Below, in pieces: positions 24,591 through 33,029 of a stretch of 64,000 bases of DNA. How positions within the stretch are numbered: the first letter of the stretch is position 1; every line of letters starts with the position of its first letter. The translations under genes and the position numbers were made by a program. Origin of the DNA: Oscillibacter faecalis_A. GTDB lineage: Bacteria > Bacillota > Clostridia > Oscillospirales > Oscillospiraceae. The notes beneath the pieces were generated by a model. It was not told where the DNA came from. It saw only the letters and a program-made list of their open reading frames with translations, and did no database searches. Where the stretch lies: assembly GCF_029218125.1 (NCBI RefSeq), contig NZ_JARFXX010000003.1:124001-188000 (forward strand), read 5' to 3'.

Positions 24591-25940
24591 ATGAGTAAAA
24601 AAACAAAAGATGCCCTTGTGGTCGGATTTGCACTGTTTGCAGTGTTCTTTGGGGCAGGCAATCTGATTTTTCCCCCGTTAGTTGGCGTAGTATCCGGCAG
24701 CGGATGGCCAGCTGCTATTATGGGCTTGATGCTGTCAGGTATTCTACTGCCGATTGCTACTATTGTTGCTGTGGATAACATGGGCGGTAGATTTGAACAG
24801 CTGTGCCGCCCCGTATCAGGCTGGTTTTGTAGTGCCTATATGGTATTTTTCGTAATTTTTATTCTAACCTGCGGCATTCCCCGTCAAGGCGGTGTTGGAA
24901 TTGAAACGGGCCTGTTCAGCGTATTCCCCATATTACAGGGAAATCGAGTGGCCCAGCTTATCGGGCTGCTGTGCTACTATGTTCTGGTATGGATTTTCAC
25001 CACTCGCAAATCCTCGTTTATTGACATTATCGGCAAGTATCTCACGCCGTTCCTTCTGGTTATTCTGTTAGTCATTGTGGCCGCATCTGTATTTGCCCCT
25101 ATCGGTACGCCGGTTGACACCGGCCACACCGGCAATTTTACTTACGGCTTTTTGCAGGGCTATCAGACCGGCGATGTAGCTGTTGGCATCGTGATTGCAG
25201 GTACTTTCATTGCTTCCATTAAGTCTAAAGGCTATGAAGAAAAGTCTGCACGCACCAAGGCCGTTACAAAAGCTGCCATCGTTGCGCTAATTGGTTTGCT
25301 GATTGTTTATGGCGGTCTGCTGTATTTAGGTGCTACCGGCTCCGGTATGTTTGATTCCTCTATGGATCAAACTGCCCTGCTGGTCGCTCTGGTGGAAAAA
25401 TGTATCGGACGCGTTGGAACCGCTGCTCTGGGTGTTGGAATTTTACTGGCCTGCCTGACCACTACCATTGGTGTCATTACTACCATTGCTCAGCTGACGG
25501 AAACATTAACGCATGGCAAACTGAAACTCAAGACCTGTATTTTGATTTACGATGTGCTCGGTTTCCTGCTGGCTACCATGGGTGTTGCAAAGGTTATCAC
25601 ATATACTTACCCTGTGTTTGTCCTGATCTATCCCATTGCAATCATTCTTACCCTGTTGGGCTGCGCCAGAAAACTGGTGCCCAATCACGGTGCATGGAAG
25701 GGCACTGTCCTGATGGCCAGCTTAATCGGCATCTATGAAGCTGTTGTTACTATGAATGGCAGCAATATTACGAACATTCATATTCCTGCGCTGGAGTCCT
25801 TGTACGCGGCATTGCCGCTGTCCTCCTATGGATTTGCATGGCTGCTGCCCTGCATTATCGGCTTTATCGTGGGCGCTGTGATTGTCAAGGCTTCTGGTAA
25901 AGGGGCGTATCCCATGCTGGAAAAATCCAACGAACAGTAA
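24591..25940 (+). CDS. brnQ: Branched-chain amino acid transport system II carrier protein
   Basis: A 449-residue integral membrane protein of the LIVCS family with about 12 hydrophobic helices. The N-terminal FALFAVFFGAGNLIFPPLVG is the family hallmark. It imports leucine, isoleucine and valine with a cation. It is followed after 18 bases by an aspartate/glutamate racemase-family gene, presumably in the same operon and under the divergent AraC-hydrolase regulator. Confidence 0.93.
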   Translation: MSKKTKDALVVGFALFAVFFGAGNLIFPPLVGVVSGSGWPAAIMGLMLSGILLPIATIVAVDNMGGRFEQLCRPVSGWFCSAYMVFFVIFILTCGIPRQGGVGIETGLFSVFPILQGNRVAQLIGLLCYYVLVWIFTTRKSSFIDIIGKYLTPFLLVILLVIVAASVFAPIGTPVDTGHTGNFTYGFLQGYQTGDVAVGIVIAGTFIASIKSKGYEEKSARTKAVTKAAIVALIGLLIVYGGLLYLGATGSGMFDSSMDQTALLVALVEKCIGRVGTAALGVGILLACLTTTIGVITTIAQLTETLTHGKLKLKTCILIYDVLGFLLATMGVAKVITYTYPVFVLIYPIAIILTLLGCARKLVPNHGAWKGTVLMASLIGIYEAVVTMNGSNITNIHIPALESLYAALPLSSYGFAWLLPCIIGFIVGAVIVKASGKGAYPMLEKSNEQ

Positions 25941-25958
25941 TTCAATGGAGGCATTATT

Positions 25959-26654
25959 ATGAAAAAAGTTGGCCTTGTAGGAGGCATCGGCCCTGAATCT
26001 ACAATCTCCTACTATCACGATATTGTATATGGCGTACAGAAGCGGGTTGGGCGTGACTTCTTCCCCGATATGTCAATTGAGAGTATTGATTTATTTAAGT
26101 GGGTAGAACTGTGCGACCAAAAACGCTACGATGAGTTAGTGGATTTTACACTGGCCCCTATTCAGAGATTGGCTGCCAGCGGCGCGGACTTTGCCGTACT
26201 CACCGCTAACACCGCGCATTTGATTTTCGACCAAGTACAGGCCCGCAGCCCCATTCCGTTGATCAGCATTGTGGAAGCTACAGCACAGGAAGCCGCACGG
26301 CGCGGCTATAAAAAGGTGGGGCTTCTCGGCACCGGTTTCACAATGAAAAACGAGTTTTTCAAAACGGCTTTTCGTAAGCGCGGCATTGAAGTGGAGATTC
26401 CAAACGAAGATGACATGGATTTCATTCATGGAAAGATTTACGAGGAATTGGTTTATGAAAAAGTCCTGCCCGAAACACAATCACGTTTGGTATCTATCGC
26501 AGAGCAGATGGCAAAGGAAAGCGGGATTCAGGGATTGGTACTGGGCTGTACAGAATTGCCATTGATCCTCAATGACAATATTTCGCCTGTTCCTTGCTTG
26601 GACACCGTAAAAATCCATGTGGCCGCCATTTTGGATGAAATTATGGATGGCTGA
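25959..26654 (+). CDS. Aspartate/glutamate racemase family protein with one catalytic Cys missing
   Basis: A 231-residue protein of the PLP-independent Asp/Glu racemase superfamily (VGLVGGIGPESTISYY at the N-terminus). These enzymes normally use two Cys residues. The second is present (GCTELPL, C197), but the first position reads TANTAH with Ala83. In E. coli YgeA the equivalent site has Thr and the enzyme acts on L-substrates only, so an asymmetric or altered reaction is likely here. It is encoded just behind brnQ; the true substrate is unknown. Confidence 0.85.
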   Translation: MKKVGLVGGIGPESTISYYHDIVYGVQKRVGRDFFPDMSIESIDLFKWVELCDQKRYDELVDFTLAPIQRLAASGADFAVLTANTAHLIFDQVQARSPIPLISIVEATAQEAARRGYKKVGLLGTGFTMKNEFFKTAFRKRGIEVEIPNEDDMDFIHGKIYEELVYEKVLPETQSRLVSIAEQMAKESGIQGLVLGCTELPLILNDNISPVPCLDTVKIHVAAILDEIMDG

Positions 26655-26734
26655 ATTGTCCGATAGATATTTTCGTTGATAGGAGCTCTATCGGCAGCAT
26701 GAAATTGAAAAAGTAAACACCGTGGCTTAAATGT

Positions 26735-26772
26735 AAAAGCTCCCTTCTCCGTCAGGATTGGGGAGCTTTTAC
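26735..26772 (+). terminator. Intrinsic terminator after the brnQ-racemase operon
   Basis: Stem AAAAGCTCCC / GGGGAGCTTTT with a 15-base loop, about 80 bases after the racemase-family stop codon. Confidence 0.7.
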
Positions 26773-27024
26773 TCGTAGAGGCCTTGAATCGTGTATAAAT
26801 GTGGAGCTGAACAACTGGATATGTTCCTCTACCCAAAGCGCATAAGGTCCCTTTTCCGAAAAAACACCGATATGCCGGGAATTTTTAACTTTTTATTAAA
26901 ATGGTGCTGAAAAAATCGAACGTCCCTTGCTTTTGGAAAAATCCGATGCAGAATGGGTCTATAGACAGCCCCCTCTTTTTATTACAATTTAAGGAGAGGG
27001 AGAATAGCAGTCCATGGACTGCTC
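26773..27024. promoter_or_regulatory. Upstream region of the surface-protein gene with an 18-base palindrome
   Basis: No gene is seen. AGCAGTCCATGGACTGCT at 27006-27023 is a perfect palindrome directly before the first in-frame ATG of the surface-protein gene. It could be an operator or a small mRNA hairpin. Confidence 0.45.
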
Positions 27025-30000
27025 ATGCTTTTCGCAGAAAAGTATGAAAAATATTTTGGGAGGAGTCTTTTCATAAAACGGAAATTTTTGTCAGTCTTGC
27101 TGGCGCTTTCTCTTGCGCTGTCACTGCTTCCGACAGCAGCACTGGCAGAGGAAGCTCCGGCGGACGAGTCGGACGATAAGCCCGCCGTGGAAACGGTGGC
27201 CGAGCCGCGGGAGACAGAGGACGAAGCTGTTCCGCAGGAGGCAAACGGCGAAGTTGTGTTGGTCGCACAGGCTGAAAAAACTATCAGCACTTCTGAAGAG
27301 CTTGTTAATGCAATCAACAATGCAAGCGACGGCGATACCATCACGGTTTCTGGCGAAATCGCCATCGACGCACCGCTGGTTATCAAGAACACGGTGTCCC
27401 TGACTGGCGGTTCTATTGTTGCGTCCGATGCGTTTAAGGGCTTTAGTCTGGTGGATTTGGAAACTGCGGACAAAACCCTGACGCTGGGCGCAATCACTCT
27501 GGACGCAAAGAAGCATGGCGCTGTGGTCTATTGTAACGCAGGTAAGGTCATTGTGAACGGCGCAATTATTACCGGCGGCAAGACCAGTACCTATGTTGCC
27601 GGTGTCTATATGACCAGCAACTCTCAATTTGAGATGAACTCCGGTTCTATTACCGGCAATGAAGTTGGCAATGCTTGGCAGAACAGCTATACGAAGTATG
27701 CGGCCGACCTGTGGATTGGCGCAAACGCTAACGGCGCTCTGACCGCTATCAACGGCGGCACCATCGGCAATATTTTTGTCAATGCTAATGAGTGGTCTGC
27801 CAATAATCCCGGCGGCTTTACGATGACCGGCGGCGAAGTCACGAACCTGTATGTGGAATATGATAGCGGCTATGGCGGTGCATTTACCTATAACGGCGGC
27901 ACGATCGAGAACCTTTACATTTCTACTAAGGATGGTACTGGTAACAACATAAAGGTCAAGCCCGTTGCAGGCGTTGCTTACAAAGGTGGCCAGACCGGTA
28001 CAGATGTTACCGACCCTGTTGCCCAGGTTGGGAACAAGACGTATGCCACTCTGGCCGATGCTGTCTCAGCCGTTCAGGATGGTGAGACCATCACCCTGCT
28101 GAATGATTTTAATAGTAATCAAGTCATTGCAAATGACGGGAAAAACTTTACCATTGATATGAACGGAAAAACGGTTACCGCCAGTGAAAACGGTCAAACG
28201 GTTCTGGTCGTCCAGAGTGGTATCGTTACCGTGACCGGCGATGGTAAGTTTACCGGAACCGCATCTGAAACGGCACGGGGCTTACTTTCCGCATGGAACA
28301 CCGGCACGTTGATTTTCAATAATAGCACAATCGATGCAAATGGCGTCTATTATGGAATCACTGCTTTCGACACAGCTAAGGTTGAAATCAATGGCGGCAC
28401 GATCACCGCAGCGCAGAGTGCCGCTGTTTCTACAAACGGCTCTGCCAATGGAGAAAATTTTTCTAACGGTACTGCTTTAAAGATCACAGAGGGCACGTTA
28501 ACTGGCGGCAATGTTGGCGTGTACGTTCCTGCTGGCACTTTTGAAATCAGCGGCGGAACCATTTCTGGTGATACCGGCGTTGCTGCTAAGGGCGGCAAGC
28601 TGACGATTACCGGCGGTACGATCAGCGGAACAGGTGCTAAAAGCAATTTTGAGCACAACGGTAATGGCTGGAACAGTACCGGCGATGGCCTCGCAATCGA
28701 ATCCTGCGATTACCCCTATGGGTCCTCTACCGTTTCCATCCAGAATGCTACCATCACGAGCAAAAATGCCAAGGCGGTTGCAACTTATGCAACAGAGGGC
28801 AAAACTGAAGCATACAAATTCATCTCCGGCGGTACATTCTCCACAGAGCCTGACGCTTCTTACTTGAAAGACGGTTATTCCGCAAAGGATATGGGCAACG
28901 GCACCTATAAGGTGGGTCAGTTCACGGATTATACCATCACATTCAAAACAACCCCCGCTAATGCGGTTGTAAGCGTCATTAACAAGACTACCAATGCCAC
29001 TGTAACACCCAATGCTGATGGCAGTTATACCTTGAATACTGCCTATACCTATGAGTACACCGTTTCCGCCTCCGGCTATGTTTCCAAGAGTGGTACGGCC
29101 ACTGCTCCCGGCGAAATCACAGTAACGCTTGAACGTGAGGCATCCGGCAGCTCCGGCGGGTCTCACTCCTCCGGCTCCTCCAGCAACACCACCACAACCA
29201 CCAAGAAGAACTCCGACGGTTCCACCACAACCACTGTGACCAATAAGTCCACCGGCACCGTGACGGAGACCACGAAGCGTACCGATGGTTCCACCTCTAC
29301 TGTTGAGACCAAGAAGAACGGCACCGTCACTGAGACGAACAAGACCTCCGGCGGCACCACTGGCACCACTGTGACCGACAAGAGCGGCAACATCACCAGC
29401 ATTAGCGCTTCCGTGTCCACCGCAGATGCCAAAGAAGCTAATAAGACCGGCGATTCCATGACGCTACCGGTGGAGGTCCCCATGGAAAAGAACACGAAGG
29501 ACGCCCCCACTGTGAAGATCACCGTCCCCTCCAACACTACGGTGAAGGTGGAAATTCCTGTGGAAAAGGTCACCCCCGGCGCTGTGGCTGTCATCGTGGA
29601 CAGCAAGGGCAATGAGACCCTTGTCCCCACCTCCGTTGTCACGGAAAACGGCGTGGAGCTGAAGCTCAACGGCGATACCAATGTGAAGATCATCGACAAT
29701 GCCAAGACGTTTGTGGATGTCCCTGTCGGTAGCACCTTCTACAATGAGATTGCCTCCATGAGCGCACGGGAGATCATGGTCGGCCGGAGCGAAACGGTCT
29801 TTGACCTCTACAGCGGCGTGACACTAAACCAAATCTCCAACGTGGCGGGCCGTATCTGCGGCGCGGTCAGCGTGGACAACTATCAGGCTGGTCTGGAATG
29901 GGCTGCTGAGCGTGGCCTTGCCACCGGCGATAAGTCCGCTACCAGAATGCAGGTCCTTCTGGCGCTGTATGTCGCTGCCGGTTCCCCTGCCTCGGACGTC

Positions 30001-30186
30001 AGCGTGGACCTCAGCCACTTCAAAGACGCCGCCAATGTTCCCGGTGAGGCACTGAATGCGGTGCTGTGGGCCGTGCAGAACGGCATTCTGAAGGGCACCG
30101 CCGATGGGCTGCTGAACCTCGGCGTCAACGTGACCCGCGGCCAAAGCGCCGCTCTGGCGGGTCGCGCACTGAAGGTTATCGGCTGA
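27025..30186 (+). CDS. Large secreted beta-helix surface protein with SLH-like C-terminus
   Basis: An exported protein of about 1040-1053 residues. The signal peptide reads IKRKFLSVLLALSLALSLLP followed by TAALAEE. Residues about 90-600 are Gly/Thr/Ile-rich repeats (GGTI, GTFEISGGTISG) typical of right-handed beta-helix adhesins. A Ser/Thr/Lys-rich linker (about 720-800) follows, then a C-terminal SLH-like region (TFVDVPVGSTFYNEI, AVQNGILKGTADG, VTRGQSAALAGRAL) that would bind secondary wall polymer. The start is uncertain. The ATG at 27025 lacks a clear RBS, while GGGAGGAG lies just before an in-frame ATA at 27073 that would give a perfect signal peptide. Confidence 0.85.
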   Translation: MLFAEKYEKYFGRSLFIKRKFLSVLLALSLALSLLPTAALAEEAPADESDDKPAVETVAEPRETEDEAVPQEANGEVVLVAQAEKTISTSEELVNAINNASDGDTITVSGEIAIDAPLVIKNTVSLTGGSIVASDAFKGFSLVDLETADKTLTLGAITLDAKKHGAVVYCNAGKVIVNGAIITGGKTSTYVAGVYMTSNSQFEMNSGSITGNEVGNAWQNSYTKYAADLWIGANANGALTAINGGTIGNIFVNANEWSANNPGGFTMTGGEVTNLYVEYDSGYGGAFTYNGGTIENLYISTKDGTGNNIKVKPVAGVAYKGGQTGTDVTDPVAQVGNKTYATLADAVSAVQDGETITLLNDFNSNQVIANDGKNFTIDMNGKTVTASENGQTVLVVQSGIVTVTGDGKFTGTASETARGLLSAWNTGTLIFNNSTIDANGVYYGITAFDTAKVEINGGTITAAQSAAVSTNGSANGENFSNGTALKITEGTLTGGNVGVYVPAGTFEISGGTISGDTGVAAKGGKLTITGGTISGTGAKSNFEHNGNGWNSTGDGLAIESCDYPYGSSTVSIQNATITSKNAKAVATYATEGKTEAYKFISGGTFSTEPDASYLKDGYSAKDMGNGTYKVGQFTDYTITFKTTPANAVVSVINKTTNATVTPNADGSYTLNTAYTYEYTVSASGYVSKSGTATAPGEITVTLEREASGSSGGSHSSGSSSNTTTTTKKNSDGSTTTTVTNKSTGTVTETTKRTDGSTSTVETKKNGTVTETNKTSGGTTGTTVTDKSGNITSISASVSTADAKEANKTGDSMTLPVEVPMEKNTKDAPTVKITVPSNTTVKVEIPVEKVTPGAVAVIVDSKGNETLVPTSVVTENGVELKLNGDTNVKIIDNAKTFVDVPVGSTFYNEIASMSAREIMVGRSETVFDLYSGVTLNQISNVAGRICGAVSVDNYQAGLEWAAERGLATGDKSATRMQVLLALYVAAGSPASDVSVDLSHFKDAANVPGEALNAVLWAVQNGILKGTADGLLNLGVNVTRGQSAALAGRALKVIG

Positions 30187-30206
30187 TTCCTCTTTCCGGC
30201 AAATAT

Positions 30207-30241
30207 GAGCCTGCCGCCTGTTACCGGACGGCAGGCTTTTC
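30207..30241 (+). terminator. Intrinsic terminator of the surface-protein gene
   Basis: Stem AGCCTGCCG / CGGCAGGCT followed by TTTT, about 20 bases after the stop codon. Confidence 0.8.
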
Positions 30242-30312
30242 TATAGGCGTTGCCTACGGCTGCATATAAAATGGCAAAGTGAAACAAACGTAGCTGTACA
30301 AAAAATAAACAA

Positions 30313-30362
30313 GCAGACAGAGGCAGTGTATCAAACCGATACACCGCCTCTGCTGTCTTTTT
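30313..30362. terminator. Second strong hairpin terminator
   Basis: Stem AGACAGAGGCAGTGTATC paired with GATACACCGCCTCTGCTGTCT (one two-base bulge), T run on the plus strand and an A run for the opposite strand. It lies just downstream of the 39-codon minus-strand frame and is probably bidirectional. Confidence 0.8.
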
Positions 30363-30377
30363 GGAATCTATTCCTCA

Positions 30378-30497
30378 CTATCTACGCTTCACAATCACAG
30401 CCTTTGCGTGATTATAAAGCACTTCATTGATGATTCCCTTTCGGTACAGACACTCGTTGATATGTAACATAACGCTGTTTTCTTGTAATGTATCCAT
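30378..30497 (-). CDS. Small SHOCT-like protein, remnant of a recombinase-type element
   Basis: A 39-residue frame with GGAGGG 5 bases before its ATG. MLHINECLYRKGIINEVLYN and the following HAKAVIVKRR match the pattern of short proteins found next to site-specific recombinases in clostridial elements, and of the frame at 15529-15672. No recombinase lies nearby. It sits directly behind the broken end of spoIVA and marks foreign DNA there. Confidence 0.6.
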   Translation of the reverse strand: MDTLQENSVMLHINECLYRKGIINEVLYNHAKAVIVKRR

Positions 30498-30612
30498 CCG
30501 ATCCCTCCATATTTTCACGAAACCGCCCCACTATCTGAATATTCCGACCGCACTGGGATATGGTAGAGCACTCTGCCAATTGCCCCTCTTGCTCTATGGC
30601 GATTCCGTACTC
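30436..30612 (-). pseudogene. Fragment of an element-associated small protein
   Basis: In another minus-strand frame, overlapping the end of the spoIVA frame and the 39-codon gene, the reading YGIAIEQEGQLAECSTIS continues without stop. It has no start codon and looks like the tail of a small accessory protein seen behind recombinases. I cannot name the family with certainty. Confidence 0.3.
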
Positions 30613-31897
30613 TCATACCACAACTACAGCATCCACCAGAAACACTCTGCCATTCTGCCGACTGGTGATTTTGAAACTTCTGTTTGCTGTCTTGCATGTG
30701 TATGCTTGGTGCGCTGGCCTTCAAGCGGACGCCGTACCGTCCTCCCTGCTTCATGATCTCCGGCTCCTCCAGCTTCAGCTCATCAATGCCGGGGACTACG
30801 ATTCCGTATCCCGTTTCCCGGACGTCCTTCAGGGCCCCCGCTACCTTATCATACTCCGCCTTGACGCCGGCCAGCGTACTCAGCAGGCTCATCAAGTCTC
30901 CGTCATCCGACACATCAAAGCCGGACTGCTCGGACAGCGTTTGGTAGAACCGCTCCCGGGGCAGGCTGATTTGAATAGCTGCGACGCCGGTGCCAAGATC
31001 AATAGACGAAATCGCCGCCTCACGGATATTTTCGTCCTCGCCTAATTGCTTGACCGCGCTGCTGATTTCCCGGATATGCCGCAGCTCCGTGGTGCTCTGC
31101 CGGATGGCCTCATACAGTCCGTCCTTCAGAGGATGGTCTCCCGGCAATGCGTCTACCCACGATGGCAGGAAAATATCCAGCTCCTGCATGGGAAATTCAT
31201 AAAGCACCGCCTTTAAAAGCTCGCTCACAGCCTCCTCGTCCAGTTGAAGGCAATTCACCGGCACACACTTGACTCCGTACCGTCCGGCAATATCCAACGC
31301 GATGTCCTGTGCGCGGTCGGATTTTGGGTCCACGCAGTTCAGTAAAACGATGAACGGCTTGCCGATCTCCTGCAGTTCCCGAATCACCCGCTCCTCTGCC
31401 TCCAGATAGTCCTCCCGTGGAATATCTGAGATGCTTCCATCCGTTGTAATGACAATGCCAATGGTGGCGTGCTCGGTGATGACCCTTCGCGTTCCGATCT
31501 CGGCAGCCTCGGTCATGGGAATCGGATGGTCATACCACGGTGTTGTCACCATGCGGGGCTGGTCCTCCTCCATCTGCCCCAGGGCCCCCGGGACCATGTA
31601 GCCGACACAGTCGATAAGGCGGACGGAAAAGGCCGCGCCGCCATCCAACTGAAGCTGCACTGCCTCCTCCGGCACAAACTTCGGCTCCGCTGTCATGACA
31701 GTCCGGCCGGAGCCGCTCTGCGGCAGCTCATCCCGAGCCCGCTCCTTGCGGTAAACATTGTCGATGCTGGGAATGATCTGTGTTTCCATGAACCGCTTGA
31801 TAAAGGTGGACTTTCCTGTTCGCACCGGCCCCACAACACCGATATAAATATCCCCGGCGGTGCGGGTGGCAATATTTTGATAGATCGAGGTATTCAT
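30515..31897 (-). CDS. spoIVA: Stage IV sporulation protein A (SpoIVA), C-terminus replaced
   Basis: SpoIVA is the ATP-hydrolysing cytoskeletal protein that forms the basement layer of the spore coat. Residues 1 to about 401 match it closely: GVVGPVRTGKSTFIKRF (Walker A), DCVGYMVPGA, TTDGSISDIPREDY, LNCVDPKSD, and ending KASAPSIHM. The match stops abruptly at about position 30695. The remaining ~60 residues are unrelated and Cys/Arg-rich, and the ~90-residue C-terminal part (normally ending near GGLICIIL) is absent from the window. The start at 31897 follows AAGGA; the in-frame ATG at 31918 is less likely. Unless restored by excision of an element, the protein should be defective. Confidence 0.88.
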   Translation of the reverse strand: MNTSIYQNIATRTAGDIYIGVVGPVRTGKSTFIKRFMETQIIPSIDNVYRKERARDELPQSGSGRTVMTAEPKFVPEEAVQLQLDGGAAFSVRLIDCVGYMVPGALGQMEEDQPRMVTTPWYDHPIPMTEAAEIGTRRVITEHATIGIVITTDGSISDIPREDYLEAEERVIRELQEIGKPFIVLLNCVDPKSDRAQDIALDIAGRYGVKCVPVNCLQLDEEAVSELLKAVLYEFPMQELDIFLPSWVDALPGDHPLKDGLYEAIRQSTTELRHIREISSAVKQLGEDENIREAAISSIDLGTGVAAIQISLPRERFYQTLSEQSGFDVSDDGDLMSLLSTLAGVKAEYDKVAGALKDVRETGYGIVVPGIDELKLEEPEIMKQGGRYGVRLKASAPSIHMQDSKQKFQNHQSAEWQSVSGGCCSCGMRVRNRHRARGAIGRVLYHIPVRSEYSDSGAVS

Positions 31898-32049
31898 AGC
31901 ATCCCGTCCTTTTCGCACTCCATAGTCTTGCTCCAGTCTATGTCCCAGCAGTAAAAAGTATGTCAGCCCGTCTCCCTTTGTTCATATCAGACAAATGTGC
32001 ATCGCGGTTTTCAGCACAATTTATTCCTCTTGCTTCTTTACATTATCAA

Positions 32050-32076
32050 TTTACCATGGTAAACTACTACTATAAT
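32050..32076 (+). promoter_or_regulatory. Promoter with 14-base palindromic operator for the ABC transporter
   Basis: TATAAT at 32071-32076 is a consensus -10. The -35 is poor, but the perfect palindrome TTTACCATGGTAAA (32050-32063) lies in the spacer and -35 area, the usual place for a repressor or activator site. Confidence 0.55.
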
Positions 32077-32107
32077 AAATCGAACAACAAAATTGGAGGA
32101 AAAACAC

Positions 32108-32920
32108 ATGAAAAAGTTGACTGCTTTTATTCTTTCGGCTATGATGGTTTTGTCTCTGGCCGCCTGCGGCGCCAAAACGGACGCTCCTGCCGCCGATTCC
32201 ACTACCTCTACTGAAATTACCGATCTGACCTATGCAGTGGAGGCCGGTTCCGCCGGTGAGGAGGTTGCCGGTGAAAACGGCTTCAAAACCGTTTCCGTAG
32301 ACTCTCAGGCCAAGGCACTGATGGAGGTACAGGCCGGTACGGCGGATGCCGCGATTATCGACTCTCTGATGGCCGGCGCCATGGTAGGCGAAGGAACCAG
32401 CTATCCCAATTTGACCGTCACCGACCAGAAGCTCACCGAGGAGCTGTACGGCGTCGGCTGCCGCAAGGGCAGCGACCTCGCCTCCTTTATCAATTCCGTT
32501 CTGGCGGACGCTTATGCCGACGGTACGCTGCAAACCATTGCCGAAACCTATGGCGTGCAGGCCGCGCTCGTTGAGCAGCCCACCTCTGAATTTACTGCTT
32601 CCGAGACCGACAGCGATGTGCAGTACATCAAGGATAAGGGCACGTTGGTCATCGGCATCACCGAATTTGAGCCCATGGATTATCAGGATGCCGACGGTAA
32701 CTGGATCGGCTTTGACGCCGATCTTGCCAAGCTGGTAGCTGAAAAGCTGGGCGTGACGCCTGAATTCGTTGTCATCAACTGGGACAACAAGGTCTTTGAG
32801 CTGAACAGCAAAAACATCGATGTGGTGTGGAATGGCATGACCCTCACAGACGCCGTTCAGGAGACCATGGAGTGCTCCAACGCCTACTGCAACAACGCAC
32901 AGGTTGTTGTGACCAAGTAA
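32108..32920 (+). CDS. Amino-acid ABC transporter substrate-binding lipoprotein, circularly permuted
   Basis: A 270-residue lipoprotein (signal peptide with lipobox LAAC, Cys at about 20). It carries both lobes of a type II (SBP_bac_3) binding protein, but in reversed order. Residues about 38-160 are what is normally the second lobe (LTYAVEAGSAGEEVA, ALMEVQAGTADAAIIDS, to the usual C-terminus TIAETYGVQAALVEQ). Residues about 175-270 are the normal first lobe (VQYIKDKGTLVIGITEFEPM, GFDADLAKLVAEKLGV, WNGMTLTD), ending at the hinge strand NAQVVVTK. The total length equals an ordinary binding protein. It is encoded ahead of a permease and ATPase of the polar amino acid family. Start 32108 follows GGAGG. 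Confidence 0.9.
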   Translation: MKKLTAFILSAMMVLSLAACGAKTDAPAADSTTSTEITDLTYAVEAGSAGEEVAGENGFKTVSVDSQAKALMEVQAGTADAAIIDSLMAGAMVGEGTSYPNLTVTDQKLTEELYGVGCRKGSDLASFINSVLADAYADGTLQTIAETYGVQAALVEQPTSEFTASETDSDVQYIKDKGTLVIGITEFEPMDYQDADGNWIGFDADLAKLVAEKLGVTPEFVVINWDNKVFELNSKNIDVVWNGMTLTDAVQETMECSNAYCNNAQVVVTK

Positions 32921-32944
32921 CGGAAACGATCCCACACATTACAT

Positions 32945-32979
32945 AAAAAGGCAGAGAGCGTATGCTCTCTGCCTTTCGG
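32945..32979 (+). terminator. Intercistronic hairpin between binding protein and permease
   Basis: Stem AAAGGCAGAGAGC / GCTCTCTGCCTTT with a short loop. A leaky terminator here would allow more binding protein than permease and ATPase. Confidence 0.75.
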
Positions 32980-33029
32980 TGGCTTTCTCGCCTTCCCCGC
33001 TGATTATAATTTAGAGGAGAATACATCTC

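Noticed and set aside
28350..29735. Long minus-strand frames within the surface-protein gene
   Set aside because: They arise from the biased codons and repeats of the plus-strand gene; no start signals or domains.
31900..32040. Sigma-E-type promoter for spoIVA
   Set aside because: CATACTTT and an ATATG-like box are present on the minus strand, but their spacing of about 20 bases does not fit sigma-E promoters.
32051..32935. A 294-codon minus-strand frame opposite the binding protein
   Set aside because: Shadow of the lipoprotein gene; it reads through its signal peptide and promoter.
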